From Companilactobacillus nodensis DSM 19682 = JCM 14932 = NBRC 107160 (GTDB lineage: Bacteria; Bacillota; Bacilli; Lactobacillales; Lactobacillaceae), in contig NZ_BAMN01000015.1 of assembly GCF_000615905.1 (NCBI RefSeq), positions 1 to 51,596 of the forward strand: DNA of 51,596 nucleotides. The letters run 5' to 3'. The notes under the pieces were generated by a model. That model saw only the letters and a program-made list of their open reading frames with translations. It ran no database searches and was not told the DNA's origin. The translations under genes and the position numbers were made by a program. Positions 18,147-28,800 of this stretch are shown one piece after another (position 1 is the stretch's first letter; the number at the start of each line of letters is the position of its first letter).

Positions 18147-19259
18147 ATGTTACCATCAATCCATCGCCCCGCATATGTCGAGGTTAACTTAAGTAATCTA
18201 AAGGAAAACTTGCAGAACGAATTGAAGTCTGTGCCTGAAGGTACAGATGTCTTCGCTGTGGTCAAAGCCAATGCTTATGGACATGGGCTAGTAGCTGTTG
18301 CTACAGCTGAACTAGAATACGGCGCTAGCGGACTTTGTGTCGCTACACTGGATGAAGGGCTTGAGATCCGTCAAAATGGCGTTCAAGCTCCGATATTAGT
18401 TTTGGGTATTACTGGTGTGGATAACGCTAAAGTTGCTGCAGACGCCGATATTTCGTTAACTGTGGGTAGTTTAGAGTGGCTACAACAAGCCGCTGAGGCC
18501 GGTGTTAAGAATCTCAAAGTTCATTTGGGAATTGACAGCGGTATGGGAAGAATCGGTTTTAGAGAAAAAGCTGATCTGATTGCTGCCTGCAATTATTTAA
18601 ATGATAATTCTGATAAATTTATTGCTGAAGGATTATTCACACACTTTGCGACAGCTGATAATCCGGATGAAAAATACTTTGAAAAGCAAGTTAGCCGTTT
18701 CAAAGAAATGACCAGTGATTTACCAACTGAATTCAAATACGTTCACTGTGCAAATTCGGCCACAGCCTTGTGGCATCAGGATTTGGCAGTCAACTTAGTG
18801 CGTGATGGAATTGCTCTTTATGGGTTGAATCCATCACAAACTGATATCACTAAGACACCTTATGAATTGAAACCTGCCTTAGGCTTGTATTCAGAATTGG
18901 TCTTCGTCAAACAGATCAACAAGGGTGACAGTGTTGGTTATGGTGCAACCTATACCAGTGAAGATTCTGAATGGATTGGAACAGTTCCGATGGGATACGC
19001 TGATGGCTGGTTACGTCGTATGCAAGGCTTTGAAGTTTTGGTCAACGGTAAACGTTGTCCAATCGTCGGACGTGTCTGCATGGACCAATTCATGGTCAAG
19101 TTACCTGAGAAGATGCCAGTTGGTAGTAAGGTTACACTGATCGGTAAGGATGGCGATGATGAGATCACCGCTACTGAGGTTGCTCAATATGCTGGAACTA
19201 TTAATTATGAAGTTCTTTGCAGTTTGAGTGAAAGATTACCTAGGAAGTATATTAAATAA
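18147..19259 (+). CDS. alr: Alanine racemase
   Basis: PLP enzyme interconverting L- and D-alanine for peptidoglycan and teichoic acids. It has 370 residues. The PLP lysine is Lys40 in VVKANAYGHG, and the catalytic tyrosine is Tyr265 in VGYGATY. The segment GLNPSQ and the C-terminal GRVCMDQFMV are typical. The ATG at 18147 follows a strong AGGAGGT. It is probably co-transcribed with acpS (28-base gap) and is closed by a strong terminator. Confidence 0.97.
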   Translation: MLPSIHRPAYVEVNLSNLKENLQNELKSVPEGTDVFAVVKANAYGHGLVAVATAELEYGASGLCVATLDEGLEIRQNGVQAPILVLGITGVDNAKVAADADISLTVGSLEWLQQAAEAGVKNLKVHLGIDSGMGRIGFREKADLIAACNYLNDNSDKFIAEGLFTHFATADNPDEKYFEKQVSRFKEMTSDLPTEFKYVHCANSATALWHQDLAVNLVRDGIALYGLNPSQTDITKTPYELKPALGLYSELVFVKQINKGDSVGYGATYTSEDSEWIGTVPMGYADGWLRRMQGFEVLVNGKRCPIVGRVCMDQFMVKLPEKMPVGSKVTLIGKDGDDEITATEVAQYAGTINYEVLCSLSERLPRKYIK

Positions 19260-19262
19260 ATT

Positions 19263-19298
19263 AAAAAAGCCTGCATCGCTTATGATGCAGGCTTTTTG
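19263..19298 (+). terminator. Terminator after alr
   Basis: AAAAAGCCTGCATC pairs with GATGCAGGCTTTTT across a 6-base loop, ending in T5. Textbook form. Confidence 0.93.
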
Positions 19299-19299
19299 T

Positions 19300-19330
19300 T
19301 TGCCCTAAAGTCCACTTCAAGGTGTAAAGT
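19300..19330 (+). promoter_or_regulatory. MerR-type promoter (19-bp spacer with palindrome) for the ABC exporter
   Basis: -35 TTGCCC (19300-19305) and -10 TAAAGT (19325-19330) are 19 bases apart, longer than the optimal 17. The spacer region holds an inverted repeat, CCCTAAAGT-CC-ACTTCAAGG (19303-19322; 7 of 9 pairs). A long spacer over a palindrome is the hallmark of promoters activated by MerR-family drug-sensing regulators. No merR gene is seen in the window. Confidence 0.6.
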
Positions 19331-19376
19331 AAAAGATATCGAATTTTTAATAACATTTAATAACAGGTGAATTAAT

Positions 19377-21136
19377 ATGGGGATTTTTTCTAGATTAGGT
19401 TGGTTTTTTAAGCATCGTTGGAAGCAGTACACATTAGGCGTTATAGCACTTTTACTTGTGGCTGCCTGTAATGTGATACCGCCGCGGATCGTTGGTATCA
19501 TCGTCGATGCTGTCAGCAAGAGGACGCTGACGATTCATTTTTTGGTGATGAATTTGGTTCTATTAGTTTTGGTAGCAATCTTGGGATATTTACTTAGATT
19601 CGTTTGGCAAAAAATGATTTTTGGTAGTTCATATGTTTTGGAACGTGATCTTCGTGATCGATTGTTCAGACATTTTATGAAGATGGATACGACCTTTTAC
19701 CAGAAGTGGCGTACCGGTGACTTGATGGCACATGCGACGAATGATATTGATGCTGTCCGTGAAGTTGCTGGCCCCGGTGTATTAACATTAGCTGATTCGT
19801 TGATAACTGGGTTGTCGATGATTTTTGCGATGGGGATATTTGTCAATTGGAAATTGACGTTCTATGCTATCTTGCCATTGCTCTTGTTAGCGGTCATGGC
19901 AAATGTGCTTGGTAATAAAATCCATGACGCCTTCATGAAGTCACAAGCGGCGTTTTCAAGTATCAACAACAAGACGCAAGAGAGTGTTCTCGGAATCAAA
20001 GTATTGAAGGCACTCGGACAAGAGCACCAAGATGAACGGGATTTTGATAAGTATGTGGATAAAAATATCAAAGCTAATAAAAAGTCATATCGCCTGGATG
20101 CAATGTTTGATCCATTAACATCCATAATTATGGGTATCTCGTATGTTATTACGATTATTCTCGGTGGTTTGGCAGTCATCCATTCACAGATAACTATTGG
20201 TGAGTTGGTTTCATTTATTACGTACATGGCGGAGTTGACTTGGCCGATGTTTGCTATCGGTAGTTTGTTCAACATTTTGGAACGTGGTTCAGCTAGTTAT
20301 GATCGGATCACCGAACTGCTGGATGAAAAGTCATCTTTAGTAGCACCACGTCATGAAGTAAAATCCGCACCTAGTGGTGTTTTGGATTTTGAAATGAAAA
20401 AATTCCACTATCCAGATGACAAAGCAGTTGCTTTGAATGATGTTAGCTTTGAACTAAAGGAAGGTCAAACGATGGGTATCGTTGGTCCGACTGGTGGTGG
20501 TAAGTCGACGATTATTGGATTATTGATGCGTGACTTCGATCATTATAATGGTCAAATAACCGTTGGTGATCACGATATTCGTGATTTTAAGCTGGATAAT
20601 TATTTGGATACGATCGGTTACGTTCCACAGACTAACTTCTTATTCTCAACCGATATCCGTGACAATATTAGATTTGCCAATATTGATGCGACACAAGAAC
20701 AAGTCGTTTCTGCAGCACACATTGCGACCTAGATCATGATATTGATGGCATGCCAGAGGGTTACGATACGCAAGTGGGTGAGTTGGGTGTATCGCTATCG
20801 GGTGGTCAAAAACAACGTCTGGCGATTGCCAGAGCTGTTTTGAGTGATCCTGAGTTATTGATCCTAGATGATTCTCTGTCGGCCGTAGATTCGAAGACGG
20901 AACGAAATATTGAAGAACGTATTGCTGCCAATCGAAGTAAGAGTACGACGATCATTGCTGCCAGCAGATTGAGTTCTGTAGAATATGCCGATCAGATCTT
21001 GGTGGTTGATCATGGCACAATTATTGAACATGGAACGCATCAAGAATTATTGGCTAATAAAGGATGGTATTATGATACGTTTAATTTGCAAGCTAAAAAT
21101 GCTGAAATAGAAGGGAGATTGAATAATCGTGGATAA
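19377..21136 (+). CDS. Heterodimeric multidrug ABC exporter, subunit 1 (BmrC/YheI/LmrC-like), apparent frameshift
   Basis: One half of a type IV ABC exporter: six membrane segments (about 15-300) fused to a nucleotide-binding domain. About 586 residues when repaired. Walker A GPTGGGKST starts at about 370; the signature is LSGGQKQ. After Walker B the sequence is LDDSLSAVD, with Asp in place of the catalytic Glu, so this subunit supplies the degenerate ATP site, as in BmrC and LmrC. The frame breaks at about 20725: GCGAC reads correctly if one base is restored (AHIADLDHDIDGMP). Start ATG at 19377 behind AGGTGA. It overlaps the next gene by 8 bases. Substrates are presumably hydrophobic drugs; not shown here. 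Confidence 0.88.
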
Positions 21137-22916
21137 AAAAGAAGAAACAACAATTGAAGATATTCAGACTCTTTCTCGTAAGCAACAACGAAATATTTTG
21201 AAACGATTATTTAGTTTTGCTTGGGCATTCAAACGCCAATTTGTTACAGCAATAATTTTTGCAGTTGGTTTGAGTGTAATTAATATAGCTTTACCAAGGT
21301 TGCTGCAATATTATATGGATCACTACTTAGTTCACCAAGACACTGGTATTCAAATCATTATTGGTTTCGCAATCGTGTACTTTATTGGAACAGTCATCAA
21401 GGCGATGGTGCAATTTATTCAGAACTTTGCCTTTTCAATGGGAGCTGAACGAACGTTAGAAAGTATTCGTAGTCAGTTATTCCGTAAGTTGCATACTTTG
21501 GGAATGGATTACTTCGATAAGACACCAGCTGGGTCGATTGTTTCCAGAGTTACCAATGATACGAAGACATTGTACGATTTTTGGACATTATTTTTGATGA
21601 TCTTGGTTGCGGCCTTTTCGATAATTTCTGCCTTTGTGGCAATGATGTCGGTTAATACTACCTTGGCAATTGCGACAGCCTTATTTGTTCTAGCCCTGTA
21701 CTTCTTAATCTGGCTGTATCAACACTTGAGCTCTAAGATCTATCAACGATTACGTGAATATTTGAGTCAAATCAATACTAAGCTGAATGAATCATTGATG
21801 GGAATCAGTATCATTCAACAATTTGGCCAACAGAGGCGAATGATTGCGGAGTTTGAACATAAGAATAATTTGTATTTCACACAACGTAATAAAATGATCA
21901 ACGTTAATTCGTTCTTGCTTTACCCAACTATTACGTTGATGTTCACATTGGCAGAAGTAATTGCATTAGGTGGTTTTGGATTAGAAAGCACGCATACGAT
22001 TGTAGCAGCCGGTGTCATTTATGCTTTTATTTCTTACCAACAAAACTTTTTTAATCCGTTATCTAATGTGATGAATTACATGTCTTATTTCCAAGATGGA
22101 ATGGTCGCGGGATATCGGATTATGAAGTTGTTCGACAATCAGACAACTAGTCCCAAACAAAACGAAACTAGCGATGCGGAGATTGCGGTCGGTAAAATTG
22201 AATTCAGACATGTTACTTTTGGCTATGTACCAGGAGAACCAATTTTGAAGGATATTTCTTTTGTAGTGGAACCGGGGCAAACCATTGCACTAGTCGGTCA
22301 CACAGGTAGCGGTAAGAGTTCGATCATCAATATTCTGTTACGATTTTATGAGTTTGGCGAAGGTCAAATTCTGATTGATGATCACGATATTCGAGACTAT
22401 TCAACTAAGGAATTACGTGAGAAGTTAGGATTAGTTATTCAAGAACCGTATTTGTTTTATGGTGATATTTCCAAGAATATTCGTATGTACGACGAGAGTA
22501 TTTCGGATAAACAAGTGAAACAGGCAGCAAGATTCGTTGATGCGGATGGGTTCATTGAAGAATTGCCAGATCAATATCATGCTAAGGTAACTGAACGTGG
22601 TAGCAGTTTTTCAGCTGGACAACGTCAGTTGATATCATTTGCGAGAACCATTGTTCGTAATCCCAAAGTATTGATATTGGATGAGGCGACGGCCAATATT
22701 GATCCACAGACTGAGCAGAGTATTACTAAGGGATTGTCGAAGATGAGGGATGACAGGACCACAATTGCGATTGCACACAGGTTATCCACCGTTCAAGATG
22801 CCGATCAAATATTAGTCTTGAGTCATGGACGTATCGCTGAACGGGGTACGCATGATGAATTGTTAAAGTTAGGTGGATTATATTCAGAGTTGTACGAACT
22901 TCAATCCATGGATTAG
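21129..22916 (+). CDS. Heterodimeric multidrug ABC exporter, subunit 2 (BmrD/YheH/LmrD-like)
   Basis: Partner of the preceding subunit. It has 595 residues: six membrane segments at about 35-310, then a nucleotide-binding domain with Walker A GHTGSGKSS (about 389), signature FSAGQRQ and Walker B LILDEATANID. The catalytic Glu is present, so it carries the working catalytic base while its partner has Asp. The start is a GTG at 21129 inside the end of the first gene, with AAGGGAGAT upstream, giving translational coupling. A strong terminator follows. Confidence 0.92.
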   Translation: MDKKEETTIEDIQTLSRKQQRNILKRLFSFAWAFKRQFVTAIIFAVGLSVINIALPRLLQYYMDHYLVHQDTGIQIIIGFAIVYFIGTVIKAMVQFIQNFAFSMGAERTLESIRSQLFRKLHTLGMDYFDKTPAGSIVSRVTNDTKTLYDFWTLFLMILVAAFSIISAFVAMMSVNTTLAIATALFVLALYFLIWLYQHLSSKIYQRLREYLSQINTKLNESLMGISIIQQFGQQRRMIAEFEHKNNLYFTQRNKMINVNSFLLYPTITLMFTLAEVIALGGFGLESTHTIVAAGVIYAFISYQQNFFNPLSNVMNYMSYFQDGMVAGYRIMKLFDNQTTSPKQNETSDAEIAVGKIEFRHVTFGYVPGEPILKDISFVVEPGQTIALVGHTGSGKSSIINILLRFYEFGEGQILIDDHDIRDYSTKELREKLGLVIQEPYLFYGDISKNIRMYDESISDKQVKQAARFVDADGFIEELPDQYHAKVTERGSSFSAGQRQLISFARTIVRNPKVLILDEATANIDPQTEQSITKGLSKMRDDRTTIAIAHRLSTVQDADQILVLSHGRIAERGTHDELLKLGGLYSELYELQSMD

Positions 22917-22920
22917 ACAA

Positions 22921-22952
22921 AAAAATTGCTACCTTAGCTGGTAGCAATTTTT
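22921..22952. terminator. Terminator after the ABC exporter
   Basis: AAAAATTGCTACC pairs perfectly with GGTAGCAATTTTT across 6 bases; symmetric, so it can serve the convergent CBS-domain gene too. Confidence 0.92.
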
Positions 22953-22965
22953 GTTTGTTATTAAA

Positions 22966-23628
22966 TTATAAAGCATCACGGTTCAAAATCTTACCAGACT
23001 TCAAATCGTCGATTTCAGCAACGACAAAACTCTTCTTTTCAAGGCGCTTGATAATTTCCTTTAGAGTTTCAACACTTACACCTGAAGGTAGTGTGAACAA
23101 TGTACGACGAACAACTTCGTTTGATTTGGCATCCAATGTCACACAAGCAGAGATCGAAGCATACTTCGAAATGATCTTAGACATTTTTTCTAGATCACCA
23201 CGATCGCCAGATGAACTTACAGTTAGAACGTAACTGCTGATTTCCAAATTCCAGGCATCTGATAACATGCTCAATAGTCTTGAGTGAGTTAGGATTCCGT
23301 AGAATAAGTTGGATTCATCAAGTACGGCAATGTAAGGAAGATCCTTGATGTTGAAGAATACTTTGAAGAATGGTGAGTCAACGCTAATTGTCTTAGTAGC
23401 GTTTTTCATCAATGTTGTTACGGGCAAGTTCATATCTCCACCACGTGACTTATGACGATAAATGTGCATCTTGTAAATATTTCCCCTGAATATTTGACCA
23501 CTTTCGTCAAGAATTGGCACACAACGATAACCTGAGTCTTCAAGAACTTTCAAAGCTTCTTCAAGAGTGACTGTTTCTTTGACGGTTGTGAGCTTTTCCT
23601 TTTTTAAAACCAATGATTTTACTAACAT
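22966..23628 (-). CDS. CBS-domain regulatory protein with ACT-like C-terminus (possible CbpA-type c-di-AMP binder)
   Basis: About 220 residues. A tandem CBS pair occupies the first two thirds (TVKETVTLEEALKVLEDSGYRCVPILDESG, then ISVDSPFFKVFF...IAVLDESNLFYGILTHSRLL). An ACT-like fold follows (EISSYVLTVSSSGDRGDLEKMSKIIS...). CBS pairs bind adenine nucleotides, and CBS-ACT proteins of this shape in lactobacilli and Listeria include cyclic di-AMP binders; that ligand is inference. I place the start at an internal ATG at 23628 (MLVKSLVLKK); an in-frame ATG at 23664 exists, but neither has a strong ribosome site. It is a single gene downstream of ldh, separated by a terminator. Confidence 0.72.
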   Translation of the reverse strand: MLVKSLVLKKEKLTTVKETVTLEEALKVLEDSGYRCVPILDESGQIFRGNIYKMHIYRHKSRGGDMNLPVTTLMKNATKTISVDSPFFKVFFNIKDLPYIAVLDESNLFYGILTHSRLLSMLSDAWNLEISSYVLTVSSSGDRGDLEKMSKIISKYASISACVTLDAKSNEVVRRTLFTLPSGVSVETLKEIIKRLEKKSFVVAEIDDLKSGKILNRDAL

Positions 23629-23690
23629 ATATATCACACATCCAATCTTCTCTAATTGAATCAATGATACAGTAAAAAAATGAAAAAAAA

Positions 23691-23718
23691 AAGAGCCGAA
23701 ACATAAGTTTCAACTCTT
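23691..23718 (-). terminator. Terminator after ldh
   Basis: Read on the minus strand: AAGAG-TT-GAAAC pairs with GTTTC-GG-CTCTT around a 4-base loop, followed by a long T-run (the A-run at 23682-23692 on +). Confidence 0.8.
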
Positions 23719-23735
23719 AATTAGGATATTAAGGA

Positions 23736-24723
<988 letters not shown>

Positions 24724-24759
24724 TTATCATCCCTTCGAAATAAATATGTTTCGTATCCA

Positions 24760-24788
24760 ATTATACAAATAATTTTTGAAAATAAACA
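24760..24788 (-). promoter_or_regulatory. ldh promoter
   Basis: On the minus strand: -35-like TGTTTA (24783-24788), 17-base spacer, perfect -10 TATAAT (24760-24765). It runs divergently from pth. Confidence 0.65.
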
Positions 24789-24828
24789 GGGTGATTGTGA
24801 AAAAAGTAAAAAATTCCCACTTTTTGCA

Positions 24829-24837
24829 TGATATAAT
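24829..24837 (+). promoter_or_regulatory. Extended -10 promoter of pth
   Basis: TGATATAAT matches an extended -10 (TGnTATAAT), with no convincing -35. The transcript would start about 18 bases before the pth ATG. Confidence 0.65.
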
Positions 24838-24861
24838 TACAAGTTGAAATGAGGTATTAAT

Positions 24862-25418
24862 ATGAAACTTATCGTTGGATTAGGCAATCCAGGCAAAAAA
24901 TACGACCGTACAAAGCATAATATGGGCTTTATGACGATCGACAAGTTAATGGAAGAATATAATCAAACTCAAATGAAAAAAGATTTTGAGGCTGAATATT
25001 GTAAATTCAAAGTTGACGGCGAAACAGTCTTTCTAGTTAAACCTTTAACATTTATGAATGAATCCGGTCGAGCTGTGAAGTTCTTAACAGGATATTATCA
25101 AATCAAACCAGAAGAAATTATGGTCATCCAAGATGATCTAGATATGCGATCGGCAAAATTAGACTACGTGCCAAGGGCTCAGCCGGTGGTCATAACGGGA
25201 TTAAGAGTATAATCGCATCTATGGGTACAAAAGATTTCAAACGTATTAAAATCGGTATTCAACATCCAGATAAACAGACTGTTGTAAATTGGGTTTTGAC
25301 TCCATTTACAAAGGATCAAGCACCAGTCGCATTAACTGGGATCGATAATGCAGCAAGCGCTGTGAAGGATTGGATTGCTGGGGATACGTTTGATCAATTG
25401 ATGAATAAGTATAATTAG
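24862..25418 (+). CDS. pth: Peptidyl-tRNA hydrolase, apparent frameshift
   Basis: Releases tRNA from peptidyl-tRNA that drops off ribosomes; essential in most bacteria. About 186 residues when repaired. The N-terminus MKLIVGLGNPGKKYDRTKHN carries the active-site His19 region, and KPLTFMNESG and QDDLD follow. The frame breaks at about 25159-25162: AAATTAGACTACG needs one more A to give KLRLRAKGSAGGHNGIKSI. Start ATG at 24862 behind GAGGT. It begins the pth-mfd-rqcP-divIC-tilS-ftsH block known from Bacillus. Confidence 0.93.
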
Positions 25419-25545
25419 AGAGAGTGGAGGAGGGGCGGTCAGACCTTGAGCATTACCTAGATTAATGATGGTGCCAACGAAGTTGGTGCAATTATTAATC
25501 GTAGTAAGCGCAGAGGTTTGCCACTCCGGAACTCGTTTCCGCATA
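25419..25545 (+). repeat. Family B structured element, copy B1
   Basis: Begins GAGAGAGTGGAGG right after the pth stop. Stem 1 pairs 25429-25436 with 25520-25527 (7 of 8); stem 2 pairs AGACCT (25441-25446) with AGGTTT (25514-25519). Core motifs GAGCATTACCTAG (25448-25460) and GTAGTAAGCG (25501-25510) pair through TTAC with GTAA. The inner arm is GATTAAT/ATTAATC, capped by GTGCCAAC-gaa-GTTGGTGC. No coding signal. Confidence 0.78.
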
Positions 25546-25561
25546 CTTATCCGGTTTCCAA

Positions 25562-25677
25562 AACGAGTTGCGAAAGCCAGATTCCTGCGCCTGCTACAGA
25601 TAGCAAATGCACCAACTTCGTTGGCACTTTCGCCATCTTAGGCAGTGCTCAGAATCTCCCGGCTTTCGCAACTCTCT
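25562..25677 (-). repeat. Family B structured element, copy B2 (reverse strand)
   Basis: Read on the minus strand: CGAAAGCC-ggg-AGATTC, then GAGCACTGCCTA, an inner hairpin GTGCCAACGAAGTTGGTGC, then GTAGCAGGCGCAG, GAATCT and GGCTTTCG. The core pair TTAC/GTAA of other copies is replaced by CTGC/GCAG, a double compensatory change. The 19-base inner hairpin is identical to that of copy B1, in inverted orientation (25471-25489 against 25608-25626). Confidence 0.75.
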
Positions 25678-25797
25678 GAAACGAGTTGCGAAAAACAACT
25701 CCCTCCGCTTAACTACGCTAACGAGAAGATGCCAAGACCGCATCGTCACGTTACCTAGGTTAATGCTCAAGAGTTAACCGTTTTTCTCCACTCTCTG
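25678..25797 (-). repeat. Family B structured element, copy B3 (reverse strand)
   Basis: Read on the minus strand: CAGAGAGTGGAGAAAAAC, TAACTC, TGAGCATTAACCTAGG, a variable arm, GTAGTTAAGCGGAGG, GAGTT, GTTTTTC, and the tail CGCAACTCGTTTCAGAGAG. The core stem is one pair longer than usual (TTAAC with GTTAA), keeping complementarity. It ends 18 bases before the mfd start codon. Confidence 0.75.
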
Positions 25798-25814
25798 ATA
25801 GAAAGGAATCAAAC

Positions 25815-28800
25815 GTGAACCTAACAGACTTTATTTCAAATAAATTGAACCTTGGGGAATTTATTGAACAAGTCAAACCAAAGACAAAGAATATGTTGAC
25901 GGGATTGATTGGTTCAACGATTTCCCTATTTGCATTACAAACACTTAAGCAAAAAAATAAAAAAATATTAATAGTAGAAAATACTAACTTTCATGCTAAT
26001 CGGCTATACGATGATTTGAACTTGCAAGATAGTGAACATACACATATTTTTCCAGTTGAAGAGGCTATCTCAACTGAAATCGCTACTAGTTCACCAGATG
26101 AACTGAGTCAGCGACTTGATGCCTTGAGCTTTTTGATTGGTGATGAACCGGGTATTGTCGTCACTTCTGTCGCAGGGTTGGAATATGCACTTTCACCACG
26201 TGAGTTGTTCAAGTCGGCTCAGATGAAGATTGCCATGAGTGAGGAGTATGACTTAGAGAATCTTAATTCCACCTTTGTTCAGATGGGTTATAAGAAGGAT
26301 AAGTTGGTTGCCAAACCGGGCGACTTCGCAATTCGTGGAGATATCGTTGATATTTATCCATTGAATGTGGATAATCCTGTGCGAATCGAATTCTTCGGCA
26401 ATGAGGTTGATAAGATCAAGTTCTTTGATACGGAAACACAACGTAGTATGGAGGAACTCGATGAGATCGAGATCTTGCCAGCTAATGATCGTGTCATTAC
26501 AGCTGAACAAGTGGCAGTTGGACTGAAAAAGCTTCAGAAAAGTTATGATAAGCAGGTTAAGTCAGCTGGAGATAACAAGGAAGTTAAGAATAATCTTGAT
26601 CTAACTTTCTCGCAGATGATCGAGGAATTATCTGAGGGTATGCGTCCTGATAACATTGGTAGTATTATTGATTACTTATTGGATGAATCCAGCAGCCTGC
26701 TTGATTATTTGACTAATGACGACATTGTGATGTTTGACGAATACAGTCGTCTAGTTGAACAGTCGAATGATAACAAAGCTGACAACCAAGCATGGTTAGC
26801 CAGTCAATTAGAGTATGGCAAAGCTTTGCCGGAGCAAATTATTCGTCAAAGTTTCATTGAAATGATGAAAACTAACGAAAATCCGCAAGTTTACATGTCA
26901 GCCTTTCAACAAGGTATGGGACATATTCGCCTTAATCAATTGCACAATGTGCCTGTCAGAAGTATGCAGCAATTCTTCAGTCAGATGCCATTATTGAAAT
27001 CAGAAGTTGAACGCTGGCAAAAGCAAGGCTATACGATTTTACTGTTGATCAGTAACGAAAAGCGCATCTCGGCTATTAATAACACTTTGATCGACTTTGG
27101 AATCAAGGCAACTTTGACCACGACTGATAAGGTGATCGAAGATCAAACTCAAATTATGAATGCTAGTCTGGGCTTGGGATTTGAAATGCCTGAAGAAAAA
27201 GTTGCTATCATTACTGAGAAAGAATTGTTCAATAAGCAACCTAAGCGTCGTCGCCATCAGACCTTAGCTAATGCTGAACGTTTGAAGAGTTACAACGAAC
27301 TCAAGCCGGGTGATTACGTTGTTCATGTCAATCATGGTATTGGTAAGTTCATCGGAATGCAGACGATGGAGGTTGACGGTAAGCACCAAGATTATATTAC
27401 GATTGAATATCGTGATGATGGTCGGCTATTTATTCCCGTATCACAGCTTGATATGGTACAAAAGTACGTCTCGGCTGAAGGTAAATCACCACGTGTTAAC
27501 AAACTTGGCGGTAATGAGTGGCAAAAGACTAAGCGTAAGGTTCAATCAAGTATTGAAGATATCGCTGACGACTTGATCGACTTGTATGCTAAGCGTGAAG
27601 CTGAGAAGGGTTATCCGTTTCCTAAGGATGATGATATGCAGCATGACTTCGACAATGCCTTCCCATACCCAGAGACACCTGATCAATTACGTTCGATCGA
27701 TGAGATCAAACGCGATATGGAAAAGGCTCACCCAATGGATCGATTATTAGTTGGTGATGTTGGTTTTGGTAAGACAGAAGTTGCACTGCGTGCAGCATTC
27801 AAAGCTGTTGAAGCTGGCAAACAAGTTGTCTTCTTAGCGCCAACTACTTTGTTAGCGGAACAGCATTATCAAACAATGAAAGATCGTTTCGAAGGATTTC
27901 CGGTTAATATTGAAGTATTATCAAGATTCCAATCGAGAAAACACAGCAAGGAAATCATTCAAGGATTAGCCGAAGGTCAAGTGGATATCGTGGTCGGAAC
28001 GCATCGTTTGTTATCAAAGGATGTTAAGTTCTCAGATATTGGTTTATTGATAATTGATGAGGAACAGCGATTTGGTGTTAAGCACAAAGAAAAAATCAAA
28101 CAATTAAAGGCTAACGTTGACGTCTTAACATTGACAGCGACGCCGATCCCTAGAACTCTGAATATGTCGATGCTCGGTGTACGTGATCTCTCATTGATCG
28201 AGACCGCACCAAGTAATCGCTATCCAGTGCAGACATACGTAATGGAGCAGAATTACGATGTCATTGCTCAAGCTATTAAGCGTGAGATGGAACGTGGTGG
28301 TCAAGTCTTCTACCTGCATAATCGGGTTGATGACATGGAACAAGTTGCTGGTCAATTGCAGGCTTTGGTTCCAGATGCTAGAATTGCGACTGCGCATGGT
28401 CGAATGACCGAAACCCAAATGGAAGGTGTCATTTCTGATTATCTAGCTGGTGAGTATGATGTGTTGGTTACGACAACTATTATCGAAACTGGTGTTGATA
28501 TGCCGAATACCAATACCTTGATCGTTGAAAATGCTGATCGATATGGCTTATCACAGTTGTATCAGATTCGTGGACGTGTTGGACGTTCCAATCGAGTTGC
28601 CTATGCCTATTTGATGTACAAACCTAACAAGGTGTTGACTGAAGTGGGAGAGCAACGACTAGAAGCCATCAAGAACTTCACTGAATTGGGTTCAGGATTC
28701 AAGATTGCGATGCGTGACTTGTCGATTCGTGGCGCTGGTAACTTATTAGGTAAGCAGCAACACGGATTCATTGATTCAGTTGGATTCGATCTTTATACAC

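Noticed and set aside
25419-25797. CRISPR array in the pth-mfd gap
   Set aside because: The repeats are inverted, structured and differ in sequence; there is no regular direct repeat-spacer spacing and no cas gene.
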